DNA of 64,000 bases. Origin: GCA-003244245 sp036266995. Lineage in GTDB: Bacteria; Actinomycetota; Actinomycetes; Mycobacteriales; Pseudonocardiaceae. Positions 18,220 to 26,759 of this stretch are shown here, one piece after another (within the stretch, counting starts at the first letter, position 1; the number at the start of each line of letters is the position of its first letter). Under the pieces are notes generated by a model, which searched no databases, had not been told where the DNA came from, and was given only the letters and a program-made list of their open reading frames with translations. Made by a program: the position numbers and the translations under genes. The stretch spans positions 11,964-75,963 of the forward strand of contig DATAWX010000169.1 of NCBI GenBank assembly GCA_036266995.1. Direction: 5' to 3'.

Positions 18220-19065
18220 ATGACGAACACTCTGTCGCAGTCCGAGGGTTCCTTCGCGGCGAAGGACGTGCCTTCGCCGTTGATGCGCCAGACCTTGCTC
18301 GACCGCGAACTCGTGCGGCCCCTGGACCGACCGGTGATCCCGCTGCTGCCGTGGCTGAACGTGGTCGTTCTCGGTGGCCGGTCGATCATGGACAAGGGCC
18401 GCGACGCGGTAGTGCCGGTCGTCGAGGAGTTGCGCGCCGCACTGCCGGAGCATCGGATGCTGATCCTCACCGGTCCCGGCATCCGGGGCCGTCACGTGCT
18501 GGGCGTCGGGCTCGATCTCGGCCTGCCCACCGGGGTGCTCGCCGCGTTGACCTCCGCGGAGGCGGAGCAGAACGGGCATCTCATCGCGGCGTTGCTCGCC
18601 GAGCAGGGCGTGTCCTACCTGTCGCACGCGACGATCGCGCACCAGCTGGCCGTGCACCTGGCCGCCAGCCGGGCCGCGGTATCCAACGGATACCCACCCT
18701 ACGGGATCTACGAGTTCCCTCCCGACGTGGGCAAAATCCCCCCGCACCGCACCGACACCGGGGCCTTCCTACTTGCTGATGCCTACGGCGCCGCCCGCCT
18801 CATCTACGTCAAAGACGTCGACGGTGTGTTCACCAGCGACCCGGCGTCAACCAACGGCAGCCCAGCCGAGCTCATCCCTCGGATCGGGGCCGCTGCGCTA
18901 CTGGCCCGCAAGCTCGACACCCTGCCCGTCGACGCGCTGGTGCTCCAGCTCATGGCGTACGCGAAGCACCAGAAAGAGATCCAGATCATCAACGGGCTCA
19001 AATCCGGCAACATCAGCAAGGCCCTGCAAGGAGAACACGTAGGCACCATCGTCCACGCGGACTGA
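18220..19065 (+). CDS. mosA: Molybdenum storage protein, alpha subunit
   Basis: This 281-residue paralogue of mosB matches MosA: an N-terminal tail with SPLMRQTLLDRELVRP, then LLPWLNVV, GGRSIMDKGRDAV, LTGPGIRGRHVLGVGLDLGL, IPPHRTDTGAFLLADAYGA and GEHVGTIVHAD. The His-rich and acidic cavity residues cannot be assigned from sequence alone. The start ATG is six bases after GGAG; a TTG just upstream is not used. The gene order B-A with a short gap suggests one transcript giving both subunits of the storage cage. Confidence 0.92.
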   Translation: MTNTLSQSEGSFAAKDVPSPLMRQTLLDRELVRPLDRPVIPLLPWLNVVVLGGRSIMDKGRDAVVPVVEELRAALPEHRMLILTGPGIRGRHVLGVGLDLGLPTGVLAALTSAEAEQNGHLIAALLAEQGVSYLSHATIAHQLAVHLAASRAAVSNGYPPYGIYEFPPDVGKIPPHRTDTGAFLLADAYGAARLIYVKDVDGVFTSDPASTNGSPAELIPRIGAAALLARKLDTLPVDALVLQLMAYAKHQKEIQIINGLKSGNISKALQGEHVGTIVHAD

Positions 19066-19094
19066 CGCAGCGAACCCTCCTGTTCCCGAACTGA

Positions 19095-19649
19095 TCAGAG
19101 TGGCGGCTTCTCGAGGAACACCCGATTGACGTTGCTGACATAGCGCCCGCCGCTGATGTCGCCGGGCACGACCAGTCGCGGCCCGTCGGTGGCCAGCGAG
19201 TGACCGTCCTCGCTGGTCGCCAGCAACACTTCCTTGTTCTCGAAGCCCGGATCGATCTCGCCGTAGGCCACCAGCGCCCGGTAGCCATCGGTCGCGCTGA
19301 CGCTGACATAGTGACGCAACTTGTCATTCTTGATCGTCGGGTCGAACTGCGGGCCCGCCTGGGTGAGTACGTCGACCAGAAGCGGGCCGACATAGGTGTG
19401 AGTCTGGGAGCCGTTACCGGCCTTGAACGTCACAGTCTCGGTATGCGCCGGCAGAGCCGCCAAGGCGTGCACGTCAAGGAGCGCTGGGTGCGCGACGTCG
19501 CCGATCACCAGGAACTTGCCGGTCAGCACCCCGGTGAGTGGTGGCAGGTTGGGCGCGGAGGTGCTAGCGACGGCGCCGGCACTGGCGAACGCCGTCAGGG
19601 CGAGCACAGCGAGAGCAGCACACAACCGCAGTACGGGTAACCGAATCAC
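19095..19649 (-). CDS. Secreted molybdopterin-oxidoreductase-fold protein
   Basis: This 184-residue protein starts at a GTG seven bases after AAAGGA, with a signal sequence ending near AVA. The mature part resembles the sulfite-oxidase/oxidoreductase molybdopterin-binding fold: a LLDVHALAALP segment, THTYVGPLLVDVL (the conserved F/Y-x-G-x-x-L-x-D-L/V-L) and GYRALVAYGEIDP. The mature part has no cysteine, so the usual cysteine ligand of Mo is absent; this is common in the small secreted members, whose cofactor is uncertain. It converges on mosA. A link to Mo use is suggested only by location. Confidence 0.7.
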   Translation of the reverse strand: MIRLPVLRLCAALAVLALTAFASAGAVASTSAPNLPPLTGVLTGKFLVIGDVAHPALLDVHALAALPAHTETVTFKAGNGSQTHTYVGPLLVDVLTQAGPQFDPTIKNDKLRHYVSVSATDGYRALVAYGEIDPGFENKEVLLATSEDGHSLATDGPRLVVPGDISGGRYVSNVNRVFLEKPPL

Positions 19650-20621
19650 GATGGGATCCTTTCGATTGAGAACCAGGGTGCATGGGCTGGGGCTCCGCGG
19701 CGCCGCCCTACCTGGGTGGCGAGGGCGTCCAGGCGGACGACCGTGGTCGGCAACAGCGCGCGAGTGGTGCGCTGTTATAAGGAAATTCTTAGTTCGCATT
19801 GGTACCCTTGGCGACGCAGGGATGCCCGGACTGCTGTCCGGGCAGGCACAGTCAGTGACTGGCGAACCAGTGGCATGCCAACCACGTCGTCACTGATGTC
19901 TTGCACACAGGGAGTGAGTGGGTCGGTGACCGGGAGCGGACACTCCCGGTCACCATTAAGGCGGTCACGACACTTTCTGCGCAGGTCCGGCGAAGAACGT
20001 CGCAGAAGTCCGTGGATGAGGGGCACTACGCCGATGCATCCCGCAAACAGAGATCTCACCGGGGAGACCCTGCGGCCCGAAGGTGAACAGCAGATGTTCG
20101 GCAGTCGACCAAGGGACTACGACAAGCCCCACTAGGGATAGCTAAACGGCCGAGCGTTCAGCACAACGCCGATCAGCGCTGCTGTCGAGCTCCGTGTACC
20201 GAGGGCTACCCCGTCACCCGCTCATGGAGGCCTGGCATTTGCTGAGCCAGGCCACTGATTCGTGCGATTGTGCGAAGTCAACTACGCTGCGGCTCCGTAT
20301 CGGCGGATGAATAGCCATCAGGCGACTTGACGCGAGAGTCTCTTGCGGTTGGCTCACTTGCCGGGCGGTAGCGCTCCCGGTTCCACAACGCTCACGCGAA
20401 TGTGCCCCGCCGATCACCTATCGTGGTTCTCCTTGGGTGCATCCTGTACGTGTATAGCCACAGTAAGTGATTCACCGGAATGCCACCTCTAGGCCAGCGC
20501 CAAAACGTCGTGTACCGATGCAAGAACTGATGGAATCTAATAGGGTCGGGGCGCATCGTTTCGGGCGTTATGAGCGCTCTGGGAGGCTTGCCGGCCGACC
20601 GGAGCCCAAGGAGGTTGGGAG
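19650..20621. other. Long intergenic stretch
   Basis: About 970 bases hold no gene I can support on either strand. They contain copy 3 of the 70-bp element (20076-20145). The segment just before 20622 should carry the promoter of the DUF397/XRE pair; AAGGAGG precedes that start. Confidence 0.4.
20076..20145 (+). repeat. 70-bp repeat element, copy 3
   Basis: This copy is ungapped relative to those at 12276 and 12534 but is the most diverged. The PEGEQ frame ends in a stop just after DYDKPH. Confidence 0.55.
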
Positions 20622-20858
20622 ATGCCGCCGGTGACGAACGGTATACCGGCCACGCTACCGCGGGGAGTCAGGTGGACTAAGAGTAGTCACAGTAATCCCA
20701 ATGGAAACTGTGTGGAGTTGGCGGAACTGGCAGGCGGCACCATCGCCGTCCGCAACTCCCGGTGGCCGGGCGGTCCCGCCCTGTTGTACGCCCGAGCGGA
20801 GATGGCCGCGTTCGTACGGGCCGTGAAGGACGGTGAGTTCGACGAGGTGGCGGGATGA
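20622..20858 (+). CDS. DUF397 protein
   Basis: This 78-residue protein has the DUF397 signature: W-x-KSSHSNPNGNCVELAEL (the conserved S-G/N-x-x-CVE core), AVRNSRWPGG and the acidic end FVRAVKDGEFD. These small actinobacterial proteins usually sit beside an XRE/DUF5753 regulator and act as its partner or antagonist. The stop overlaps the ORF of the following regulator. The ATG follows AAGGAGGTTGGGAG. Confidence 0.88.
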   Translation: MPPVTNGIPATLPRGVRWTKSSHSNPNGNCVELAELAGGTIAVRNSRWPGGPALLYARAEMAAFVRAVKDGEFDEVAG

Positions 20859-20959
20859 CCGCCTTGGTTGGAGGTGTACGACGGCGGGCCGGGGTTTCGG
20901 GTGGGACAGCTGCGGTCTATGGTGAGACGATGCGTAGTGCTTCACCCGTAGGAGGAACG

Positions 20960-21859
20960 GTGAGGACGGCTCTGTCGGGTAACGATCCGATCGGTAGTCA
21001 CGCTCAGGTACGATCGCATGGGCCGACCGCGCTGCGTATCGTGTTGGGCAACCAGCTACGTCAGCTCCGTGAAGCAAGCGGGATTACCACCGGAGCGGCT
21101 GGCCACGCGATCCGGGCGTCTCATGCCAAGATCAGCCGCATGGAGCTCGGACGGGTCAGCTTCAAGGAGCGTGACGTGGCAGATCTGCTCACCCTGTACG
21201 GCGTCACCGATGAAAATGACCGGGGAGCGTTCCTCGCGTTGGCACGGAGAGCCAACGTGCCCGGCTGGTGGCACCACTACGCCGACCTCCTGCCGAGCTG
21301 GTTCGAGATGTACCTCGGTTTGGAGCAGGCCAGCTCTGTCATCCGCACTTATGAACCCCAGCTCGTACCCGGCCTGTTGCAGAGCCCAGAGGGTGCTCGC
21401 GCAGTAATTCAGATGGGCCACCCCCATGCATCCGCCGAAGATATCGAGCGGCGGCTCGCGCTGCGAATGAAACGTCAGAAAGTGCTCCTCCAACCCGGCG
21501 CGCCCAGCCTGTGGGCGGTGGTCGACGAGGCGGCGCTATGGCGTCTCGATGGGCGTTCGGTGATGCAGGAACAGATGCAGCACCTGATCGACATGGCTGA
21601 GCTCCCCAATATCACCCTGCAAGTGATGCCGTTTTATTCCGGTGCACACGCGGCAGTAGGTGGACCGTTCACGATGCTCCGGTTCGCCGAGCCCGACTTA
21701 CCGGATCTTGTTTACCTTGAACAGCTCACCAGCGCCTTGTACCTGGACAAGAGTGAGGATGTTCAGCATTACCTGGTGGTGATGGACCGGTTATGTGTTC
21801 AAGCCAAATCTCCCACCGAGACAGTCCGGTTCTTGACCAGTACCCTCAAAGAGGCGTGA
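20960..21859 (+). CDS. XRE-family regulator with DUF5753 domain
   Basis: The start GTG at 20960 lies four bases after GGAGG and gives a protein of 299 residues; an earlier in-frame start at 20855 would overlap the DUF397 gene. Residues about 30-90 form the helix-turn-helix (LGNQLRQLREASGIT, ASHAKISRMELGR). The rest is the DUF5753 domain with YLGLEQASS, RTYEPQLVPGLLQ, ALRMKRQ and LPNITLQVMPF. With the DUF397 partner and the adjacent DUF574 methyltransferase it forms the three-gene set found many times in Actinobacteria, often linked to development or antibiotic control. Confidence 0.9.
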   Translation: MRTALSGNDPIGSHAQVRSHGPTALRIVLGNQLRQLREASGITTGAAGHAIRASHAKISRMELGRVSFKERDVADLLTLYGVTDENDRGAFLALARRANVPGWWHHYADLLPSWFEMYLGLEQASSVIRTYEPQLVPGLLQSPEGARAVIQMGHPHASAEDIERRLALRMKRQKVLLQPGAPSLWAVVDEAALWRLDGRSVMQEQMQHLIDMAELPNITLQVMPFYSGAHAAVGGPFTMLRFAEPDLPDLVYLEQLTSALYLDKSEDVQHYLVVMDRLCVQAKSPTETVRFLTSTLKEA

Positions 21860-21870
21860 GGCGGGGTCGG

Positions 21871-22692
21871 TCAAGGTTTTCGGGCGACCCCACAGTATTG
21901 GGTTACTTCGGCGGGGGTTCCGACTTCGCTTGGGCCAGGGCGCCACAGCGAACACGAAACCACCCCCGGAGGCAGTAGCTCCAGCCCGTCGAAGAAGCGG
22001 GTGAGCTCCTGACGGCTGCGGGTTCTGATCGGGGGGGCGCCGCTTGAGTTGTACTGCCGAACAGACGTTTCTATCGCCTCTGTGTGGATTTCTGCGGTGG
22101 GATGAGACATCGCCAGGTAACTTCCTGAAGGCAACGCATCCAGGAGCCGCTTGGCGATTGCGTGGGCCTCGGCGTTATCTAGGATGTAGTTGATCAACCC
22201 CAGCAGCATGAGCGCAACGGGCTGGGTGAAGTCCAGCGTCCGGGCAGCTTCTTCCAGGATTCTCTCCGGGTCGCGCACATCGGCATGGAGATAATCGGTG
22301 CTGCCCTCCGGTGTGCTGGTGAGCAGCGCACGCGCGTGAACCAGCACCATCGGGTCGTTGTCGACGTAGACGATGCGGCAATCCGGCGACGTCGCTTGGG
22401 CCACCTGGTGGGTGTTGTTCACAGTGGGCAGTCCGGTGCCGATGTCCAGCAGCTGGCGGATCCCTGCGTCTCCGACGAGGTACCGGACGGCCCGGACCAG
22501 GAACCCTCGGTCGGCGCGAGCCGAGTCACGCAGATCGGGAAAGGTCGTCAGAACCTGCTCGCCGACCTCGCGGTCGATCGGGTAGTTGTCCTTGCCACCC
22601 AGCATGTAGTCCCAGAACCGAGCTGGTTGCGGCACCGTGGTGTCGATATTCGCAAGCGGCTCCCGTGCGGCCGCGGACGAGCGGTCCTCCAC
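21871..22692 (-). CDS. SAM-dependent methyltransferase, DUF574 (PF04672) family
   Basis: This 273-residue protein carries the family markers: PQPARFWDYMLGGKDNYPID near residue 21, RFLVRAVRYL-like helix, the SAM motif LLDIGTGLPTVNNTH, the acidic VYVDNDP and the HADVRDPE segment. It converges with the XRE/DUF5753 gene, leaving eleven bases between stops. The biological substrate of this family is not established. Confidence 0.9.
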   Translation of the reverse strand: MEDRSSAAAREPLANIDTTVPQPARFWDYMLGGKDNYPIDREVGEQVLTTFPDLRDSARADRGFLVRAVRYLVGDAGIRQLLDIGTGLPTVNNTHQVAQATSPDCRIVYVDNDPMVLVHARALLTSTPEGSTDYLHADVRDPERILEEAARTLDFTQPVALMLLGLINYILDNAEAHAIAKRLLDALPSGSYLAMSHPTAEIHTEAIETSVRQYNSSGAPPIRTRSRQELTRFFDGLELLPPGVVSCSLWRPGPSEVGTPAEVTQYCGVARKP

Positions 22693-23283
22693 GAGTCATC
22701 TCCCTCCGCTGCGTGCTGCTCTGGACGTGACTGTTCTGGACGTCGCTCTGCAACTGTAGCCTCCGCCCAGAGCTTTCTGATCGAACGCGGCCTGATAGCA
22801 AAGGCCTTCACTACCGTCGACGCACGCTGCTCACACGACCGAACCCCGCCATCAACCAGCGACGCAAGCAGGTCGCTCGCTTCCGGCGGGGTATCGGTAG
22901 CGAGCGCGGACACGCCACGACCGTGCCCTCCGGGCGCACCTTCTTCGAGCCGGTCATCATCGCGCAAAACAGCATCGTGGACGGGTCGGAGATTGTGTAC
23001 GTCCATCGCAACGTCGCGTGCCGAGATCAAGGATGATGACGCCAACCCGACGATCCTGCCGTCTGCGTCCACGGTATATCCGAGCGTCACGAAGGGCCGT
23101 TTACCTTCGAGCGCGGCCAGCGCCACCTTCTCCGCGCGCAAGCTCAAGCAGCTGCGACGGAACAATCGAGACCCTCACCTGAAGTGGCATCGCTTCCTGC
23201 TTCCTACCGACGAATTGGAGCACGCCTCGCCGGCGTCGAGCGGTAGAGCGATGCCACGGCATCTCGTAGGCGCATGGATGAAT
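22693..23283. other. Intergenic stretch with possible decayed coding
   Basis: No intact gene is visible. On the plus strand near 22930-23020 a frame reads FFEPVIIAQNSIVDGSE and VYVHRNVACRD before stops; it looks protein-like, but I do not recognise it. The rest seems non-coding. Confidence 0.3.
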
Positions 23284-23339
23284 CTAGCGAGTTTGCGACA
23301 TCACCGTCGCCTCCTGGGCTGGTGTCGCAAACTCGCTAG
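23284..23339. promoter_or_regulatory. 17-bp perfect hairpin just before the AlkA gene
   Basis: Arms 23284-23300 (CTAGCGAGTTTGCGACA) and 23323-23339 are perfect complements with a 22-base loop. The right arm ends nine bases before the proposed start at 23348. It could control translation or transcription of the repair operon or be the relic of a small mobile element. Confidence 0.6.
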
Positions 23340-23347
23340 CTCTGCCT

Positions 23348-24841
23348 GTGGCCACGCGCGATGCTGTGGAGGTGCATGAGGACACGGAGCGATGTGTGCG
23401 GGCGGTGCAGTCTAAGGACGCACGGTTCGACGGCTGGTTTCTCACCGCGGTGGTCACCACCGGTATCTATTGCCGGCCGAGCTGCCCGGTGGTACCGCCC
23501 AAGGCGGTCAACATGCGTTTCTACCCGAGCGCTGCCGCAGCGCAGCTGGCCGGGTTCCGCGCCTGCAAGCGGTGCCGACCCGACGCCAGCCCCGGATCTC
23601 CGCAATGGAACGAGCGAGCCGACCTGGTGGCCAGGGCGATGCGGTTGATCGCCGATGGGGTGGTCGATCGCGAGGGTGTCCCCGGCCTGGCTGCGCGGCT
23701 GGGTTACAGCGTCCGGCAGGTTCAGCGGCAGGTGCTCGCTGAGTTGGGGGCCGGCCCGCTGGCGTTGGCGCGAGCGCAGCGTGCCCAGACCGCGCGGCTG
23801 CTGATCGAGACGAGTTCCCTGCCGATGAGCGACGTCGCGTTCGCCGCGGGTTTCGGCAGTGTCCGGGCGTTTAACGACACTGTGCGCGAGATCTTCGCCT
23901 TGGCTCCGACCGATCTGCGGGCGCGTGCCGCGCGCCGGCACCCGCCGGACACCTCGGGATCGTTGGTGCTGCGGCTGCCGTTCCGCGCGCCGCTGTGCCC
24001 CGACAACCTGTTCGGGCACCTCGCGGCGACGGCTGTTCCGGGGGTGGAAGAGTGGCGTGACGGCGCCTACCGTCGCACCTTGCGCCTGCCGCACGGCCAT
24101 GGTGTCGCAACCCTGCGACCGCTGCCGGATCACATCGACTGCCAGTTGACCTTGACCGACCTTCGGGACCTGACCACGGCGATCACCCGGTGCCGGTGGC
24201 TGCTCGACCTCGATGCCGACCCGGTGGCCGTCGACGACCAGTTGCGCACCGACCCGATACTCGCCCCGCTGGTCAACAAGAATCCTGGCCGCCGGGTGCC
24301 TCGCACCGTCGACGCGGCGGAGTTCGCGGTACGTGCGGTGCTCGGGCAGCAGGTCTCCACCAAGGCGGCCTGCACCCACGCCGCCCGGTTGGTGGCCGCG
24401 TATGGCGAGCCGGTGGACGACCCGGCCGGCGGCCTGACCCACCTGTTCCCGGACACGGCGGCGCTGGCTTCGCTCGATCCGGCCGCGCTCGCCCTGCCAC
24501 AGACGCGCCGTCGCACGCTCATCGCCCTGGTCGGTGCGCTGACCAGCGGCGACGTCGACCTCAGTACTGGCAGTGACTGGCAACAGGCCCGCGCGCGACT
24601 CGGCGCTCTGCCAGGTTTCGGACCCTGGACCATCGAGTCGATCGCGATGCGCGCGCTCGGCGATCCGGACGCTTTCGTGCCGACGGACCTGGGAATCCGG
24701 CGCGCCGCCGAGCACGTGGGCCTTCCCTCGACCGCCGCTGGACTGACAGCTCATGCCAGTGCCTGGCGCCCGTGGCGGGCTTACGCCGTGCAGTACCTGT
24801 GGGCGACCGGCGATCACGCCATCAACCGGCTACCGGCCTAA
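23348..24841 (+). CDS. alkA: Ada-like/AlkA DNA-3-methyladenine glycosylase
   Basis: This 497-residue three-part protein starts with an Ada-type zinc domain (cysteines 42, 46, 73 and 76 in GIYCRPSCP and CKRC), followed by an AraC-type HTH (about 90-190) and an AlkA glycosylase domain with the helix-hairpin-helix LPGFGPWTIESIAM and catalytic Asp near 446 (FVPTDLGI). It removes alkylated bases and may act as its own methylation-activated regulator, as in mycobacterial Ada-AlkA. The start is uncertain: GTGs at 23348, 23366 and 23372 are in frame and none has a strong ribosome site. The ogt gene follows after 16 bases. Confidence 0.9.
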   Translation: MATRDAVEVHEDTERCVRAVQSKDARFDGWFLTAVVTTGIYCRPSCPVVPPKAVNMRFYPSAAAAQLAGFRACKRCRPDASPGSPQWNERADLVARAMRLIADGVVDREGVPGLAARLGYSVRQVQRQVLAELGAGPLALARAQRAQTARLLIETSSLPMSDVAFAAGFGSVRAFNDTVREIFALAPTDLRARAARRHPPDTSGSLVLRLPFRAPLCPDNLFGHLAATAVPGVEEWRDGAYRRTLRLPHGHGVATLRPLPDHIDCQLTLTDLRDLTTAITRCRWLLDLDADPVAVDDQLRTDPILAPLVNKNPGRRVPRTVDAAEFAVRAVLGQQVSTKAACTHAARLVAAYGEPVDDPAGGLTHLFPDTAALASLDPAALALPQTRRRTLIALVGALTSGDVDLSTGSDWQQARARLGALPGFGPWTIESIAMRALGDPDAFVPTDLGIRRAAEHVGLPSTAAGLTAHASAWRPWRAYAVQYLWATGDHAINRLPA

Positions 24842-24857
24842 CTGAAAGGATCATTTC

Positions 24858-25637
24858 GTGCGAGTACACACCGTGGTGGACAGCCCCGTCGGCCCTCTTG
24901 CCCTGGTTGCCCTTGACGGCACCCTCGCCGGCCTTTACATGGACCTGCAGCGGCATCGTCCGCCGGCGGAGATGTTCGGCGACTCGGATTCCACGCCGTT
25001 CGCCGAGGCGATCAGGCAGTTGGAGGAGTATTTCGCTGGCCAACGTACCGCTTTCGACCTACCGATGAATCTCGTTGGGACCCCGTTCCAGCGCACCGTG
25101 TGGTCCGCTCTGCAGGAGATCCCGTACGGGGAAACCTGGTCCTACGGCCAGCTCGCCGACCGGATCGGACGCCCCGGCGCCGCCCGGGCGGTCGGCCTGG
25201 CCAACGGTCGTAACCCGATCGGCATCATCGTGCCGTGTCACCGCGTCGTGGGCGCTACTGGTGACCTCACCGGCTACGGCGGCGGCCTGGAGCGCAAGCG
25301 ACACCTGCTCGACTTCGAGCGCCAGCGGGCCGGATCTGCTCGCGCAGACACCCTGTTCGAGGTGGCTGCTTTCGCGCGCACGCCAACCGACCCCGGTAGT
25401 GGTTCGCCTCAGAACGGGGGAATGCCGTCGCGGAGGTCGGGTTCTGGTGGTGGTTCGGGCTCGGCTTCAGGTGGTGGTTCGGTCCAGATCTCTGAGCCCT
25501 CCCAGTCGTCGTCGGCCGGGAGCAGCAGGGCATCGGCGGGCGATCGGGAGTTGGCGGTTCCGGTAGCGGTTCAAGGATCGGGGGTGGTGGCCGGCGATAG
25601 TGACCCCGCGGGGCCGACATTTAGCTGGATTCGCTGA
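24858..25637 (+). CDS. ogt: O6-alkylguanine-DNA alkyltransferase with unusual C-terminal extension
   Basis: The first ~175 residues are a complete alkyltransferase with GTPFQRTVW, the hinge IPYGETWSYGQLA, and the active site IIVPCHRV (Cys127). The protein then runs on for about 85 low-complexity Gly/Ser-rich residues to 259, which normal Ogt proteins lack. The extra part is read antisense through the tail of a broken minus-strand gene (25409-25582), so the original stop was probably lost by recombination. It starts at GTG after AAAGGA and forms an operon with alkA for alkylation repair. Confidence 0.9.
   Translation: MRVHTVVDSPVGPLALVALDGTLAGLYMDLQRHRPPAEMFGDSDSTPFAEAIRQLEEYFAGQRTAFDLPMNLVGTPFQRTVWSALQEIPYGETWSYGQLADRIGRPGAARAVGLANGRNPIGIIVPCHRVVGATGDLTGYGGGLERKRHLLDFERQRAGSARADTLFEVAAFARTPTDPGSGSPQNGGMPSRRSGSGGGSGSASGGGSVQISEPSQSSSAGSSRASAGDRELAVPVAVQGSGVVAGDSDPAGPTFSWIR
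25409..25582 (-). pseudogene. C-terminal remnant ending in DGIPPF
   Basis: On the minus strand, after an in-frame stop, about 53 residues read ADALLLPADDDWEGSE, a Pro/Glu-rich stretch, and the end DLRDGIPPF followed by a stop. Tails of the type D-x-x-PPF after an acidic/proline linker are common on actinobacterial DUF222/HNH-endonuclease proteins, so this is probably the end of such a gene, 5'-truncated. The family assignment rests only on this short tail. Confidence 0.4.
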
Positions 25638-25678
25638 CTGGGCTCGATAGAACCGCCGCCCAGCAAACTCAGCTTGTC

Positions 25679-26230
25679 ATGGCGCGGACCGGCAACCTGT
25701 TCTGGATCTTGCGTCAACCAACCTCGGCCCGTGGCTATGCCGCGGCGGCTCGCTCTTTTGACGCCGCCGTGATGAGTTCGGGCCTGAGCGAGCTACACAT
25801 CACAGGACTACGCCTCGCTGGCTATGTGTCCGAGGCTGAAAGAATTGCCCTCGATCGTCACGAGGAACGCTCGGGAGCGCCCAGTCGGCAGTTCGTGACT
25901 GTTGTGCTGCTGGGACACGCGGCGCTAGCTCGCGGCCAGTTGCAGACCTGCATCCGTCGGCTCCGTGAAGCCCGAGCCGGGCTAGCGCCACTCGACAGCG
26001 GAGGCTGGGGATTTCGTTGCCTGATCAGTCTTGCCCAGGCGCTGGCGATGGCAGGCGACGCGGCTGCCGCCAGACAGACCCTGCCCGAGCTGGAAGCCGA
26101 AAGGCATCCGGGGTACGCCTACAGCGAGCCGGAGGTGCTGCTGGCACAGGCGTGGGTCGCTGCGGCCGAGGGCACTGAGAGTCACCGCCACCGCACGATG
26201 GCCGATCGGCTGGTTCAGCACGGGGCTGGT
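25679..26230 (+). pseudogene. Internal fragment of a LuxR-type ATPase regulator
   Basis: The frame encodes helical repeats typical of the TPR middle part of LAL/LuxR regulators: LLGHAALARGQLQTCIRRLREA, then a CLISLAQALAMAGDAAAARQ segment and YSEPEVLLAQAWVAAAEG. Both the N-terminal ATPase and the C-terminal HTH are missing; the sequence runs directly into the DUF6247-like gene at 26260. So this is a doubly truncated relic. Confidence 0.6.
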
Positions 26231-26259
26231 GGGCACGACACAGGGCGCTACGGTGTCCC

Positions 26260-26597
26260 ATGGCCTCCCCTCTCGGCGCGTCTACCCCGGCCAGCTCGTT
26301 GCCGCCACAGGGCGCCTCGCCCCGCGCGATTCGCGACGCGCTGACGATCCCCGAGGACCGCGCCGAGTTTGACCGCGAGTACAAGCGTGTGCGCTGATCA
26401 CTGCCGCCGAGACGATGGAACTGGCGGGCGTCCACGCGCTAGTGGAGCAGTGGCGTCGTCGCGCATGGGAAACTCACGACCTGGAGGCCTATCAGCGGAT
26501 GATGGACAGGGTTGACCGCCTCCGGCGGGGCGAGGACGTCCCCAGCGTGCCGGTAGAGGATGTCAGGGACCTCATCCGGGAGCGGCTGGGCCTGTAG
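26260..26597 (+). pseudogene. DUF6247-family gene with -1 frameshift
   Basis: The ATG-started frame reads to SPRAIRDALTIPEDRAEFDREYKR and stops at 26397. In the -1 frame the family sequence continues without loss: ALITAAETMELAGVHALVEQW and then MMDRVDRLR to VRDLIRERLGL with a stop at 26597. One base is missing near 26390. DUF6247 proteins are small and often lie upstream of RelE-like toxin genes, which suggests an antitoxin role; here a toxin-like remnant follows directly. Confidence 0.6.
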
Positions 26598-26759
26598 ATG
26601 TACCGCGTCACCACCGACACCAGGCGGCGATCCCGTTCACAAGGACAACCCGGACGGGGCGGTGCGTGCGCACGCGTTCGGGCGCGGTGGCCTGGTGACG
26701 TACCTGATTCTGGAGGATCACGGCGGGTGGATGTGCTGACCGTGCAGTGGGTTGGTTGA
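26598..26759 (+). pseudogene. Decayed RelE-like toxin remnant
   Basis: Beginning at the ATG directly after the DUF6247 stop, the start MYRVTTD and end VDVLTVQWVG lie in one frame, while the middle NPDGAVRAHAFGRGGLVTYLI lies in another. This mosaic matches a short toxin-type protein with an internal deletion and two frameshifts. It completes a degraded DUF6247-toxin pair. Confidence 0.5.

Noticed and set aside
22285..23379. 364-codon plus-strand frame over the DUF574 gene and beyond
   Set aside because: The first part is antisense to the methyltransferase, and the rest has no domain; only a short protein-like stretch near 22930 was noted.
23336..24817. 493-codon antisense frame across the alkA gene
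   Set aside because: High-GC shadow; the plus strand carries complete Ada and AlkA motifs.
25679..26344. Complete small TPR protein
   Set aside because: The helical repeats match the middle of LuxR-ATPase regulators and both ends are missing, so it is a relic rather than a gene.
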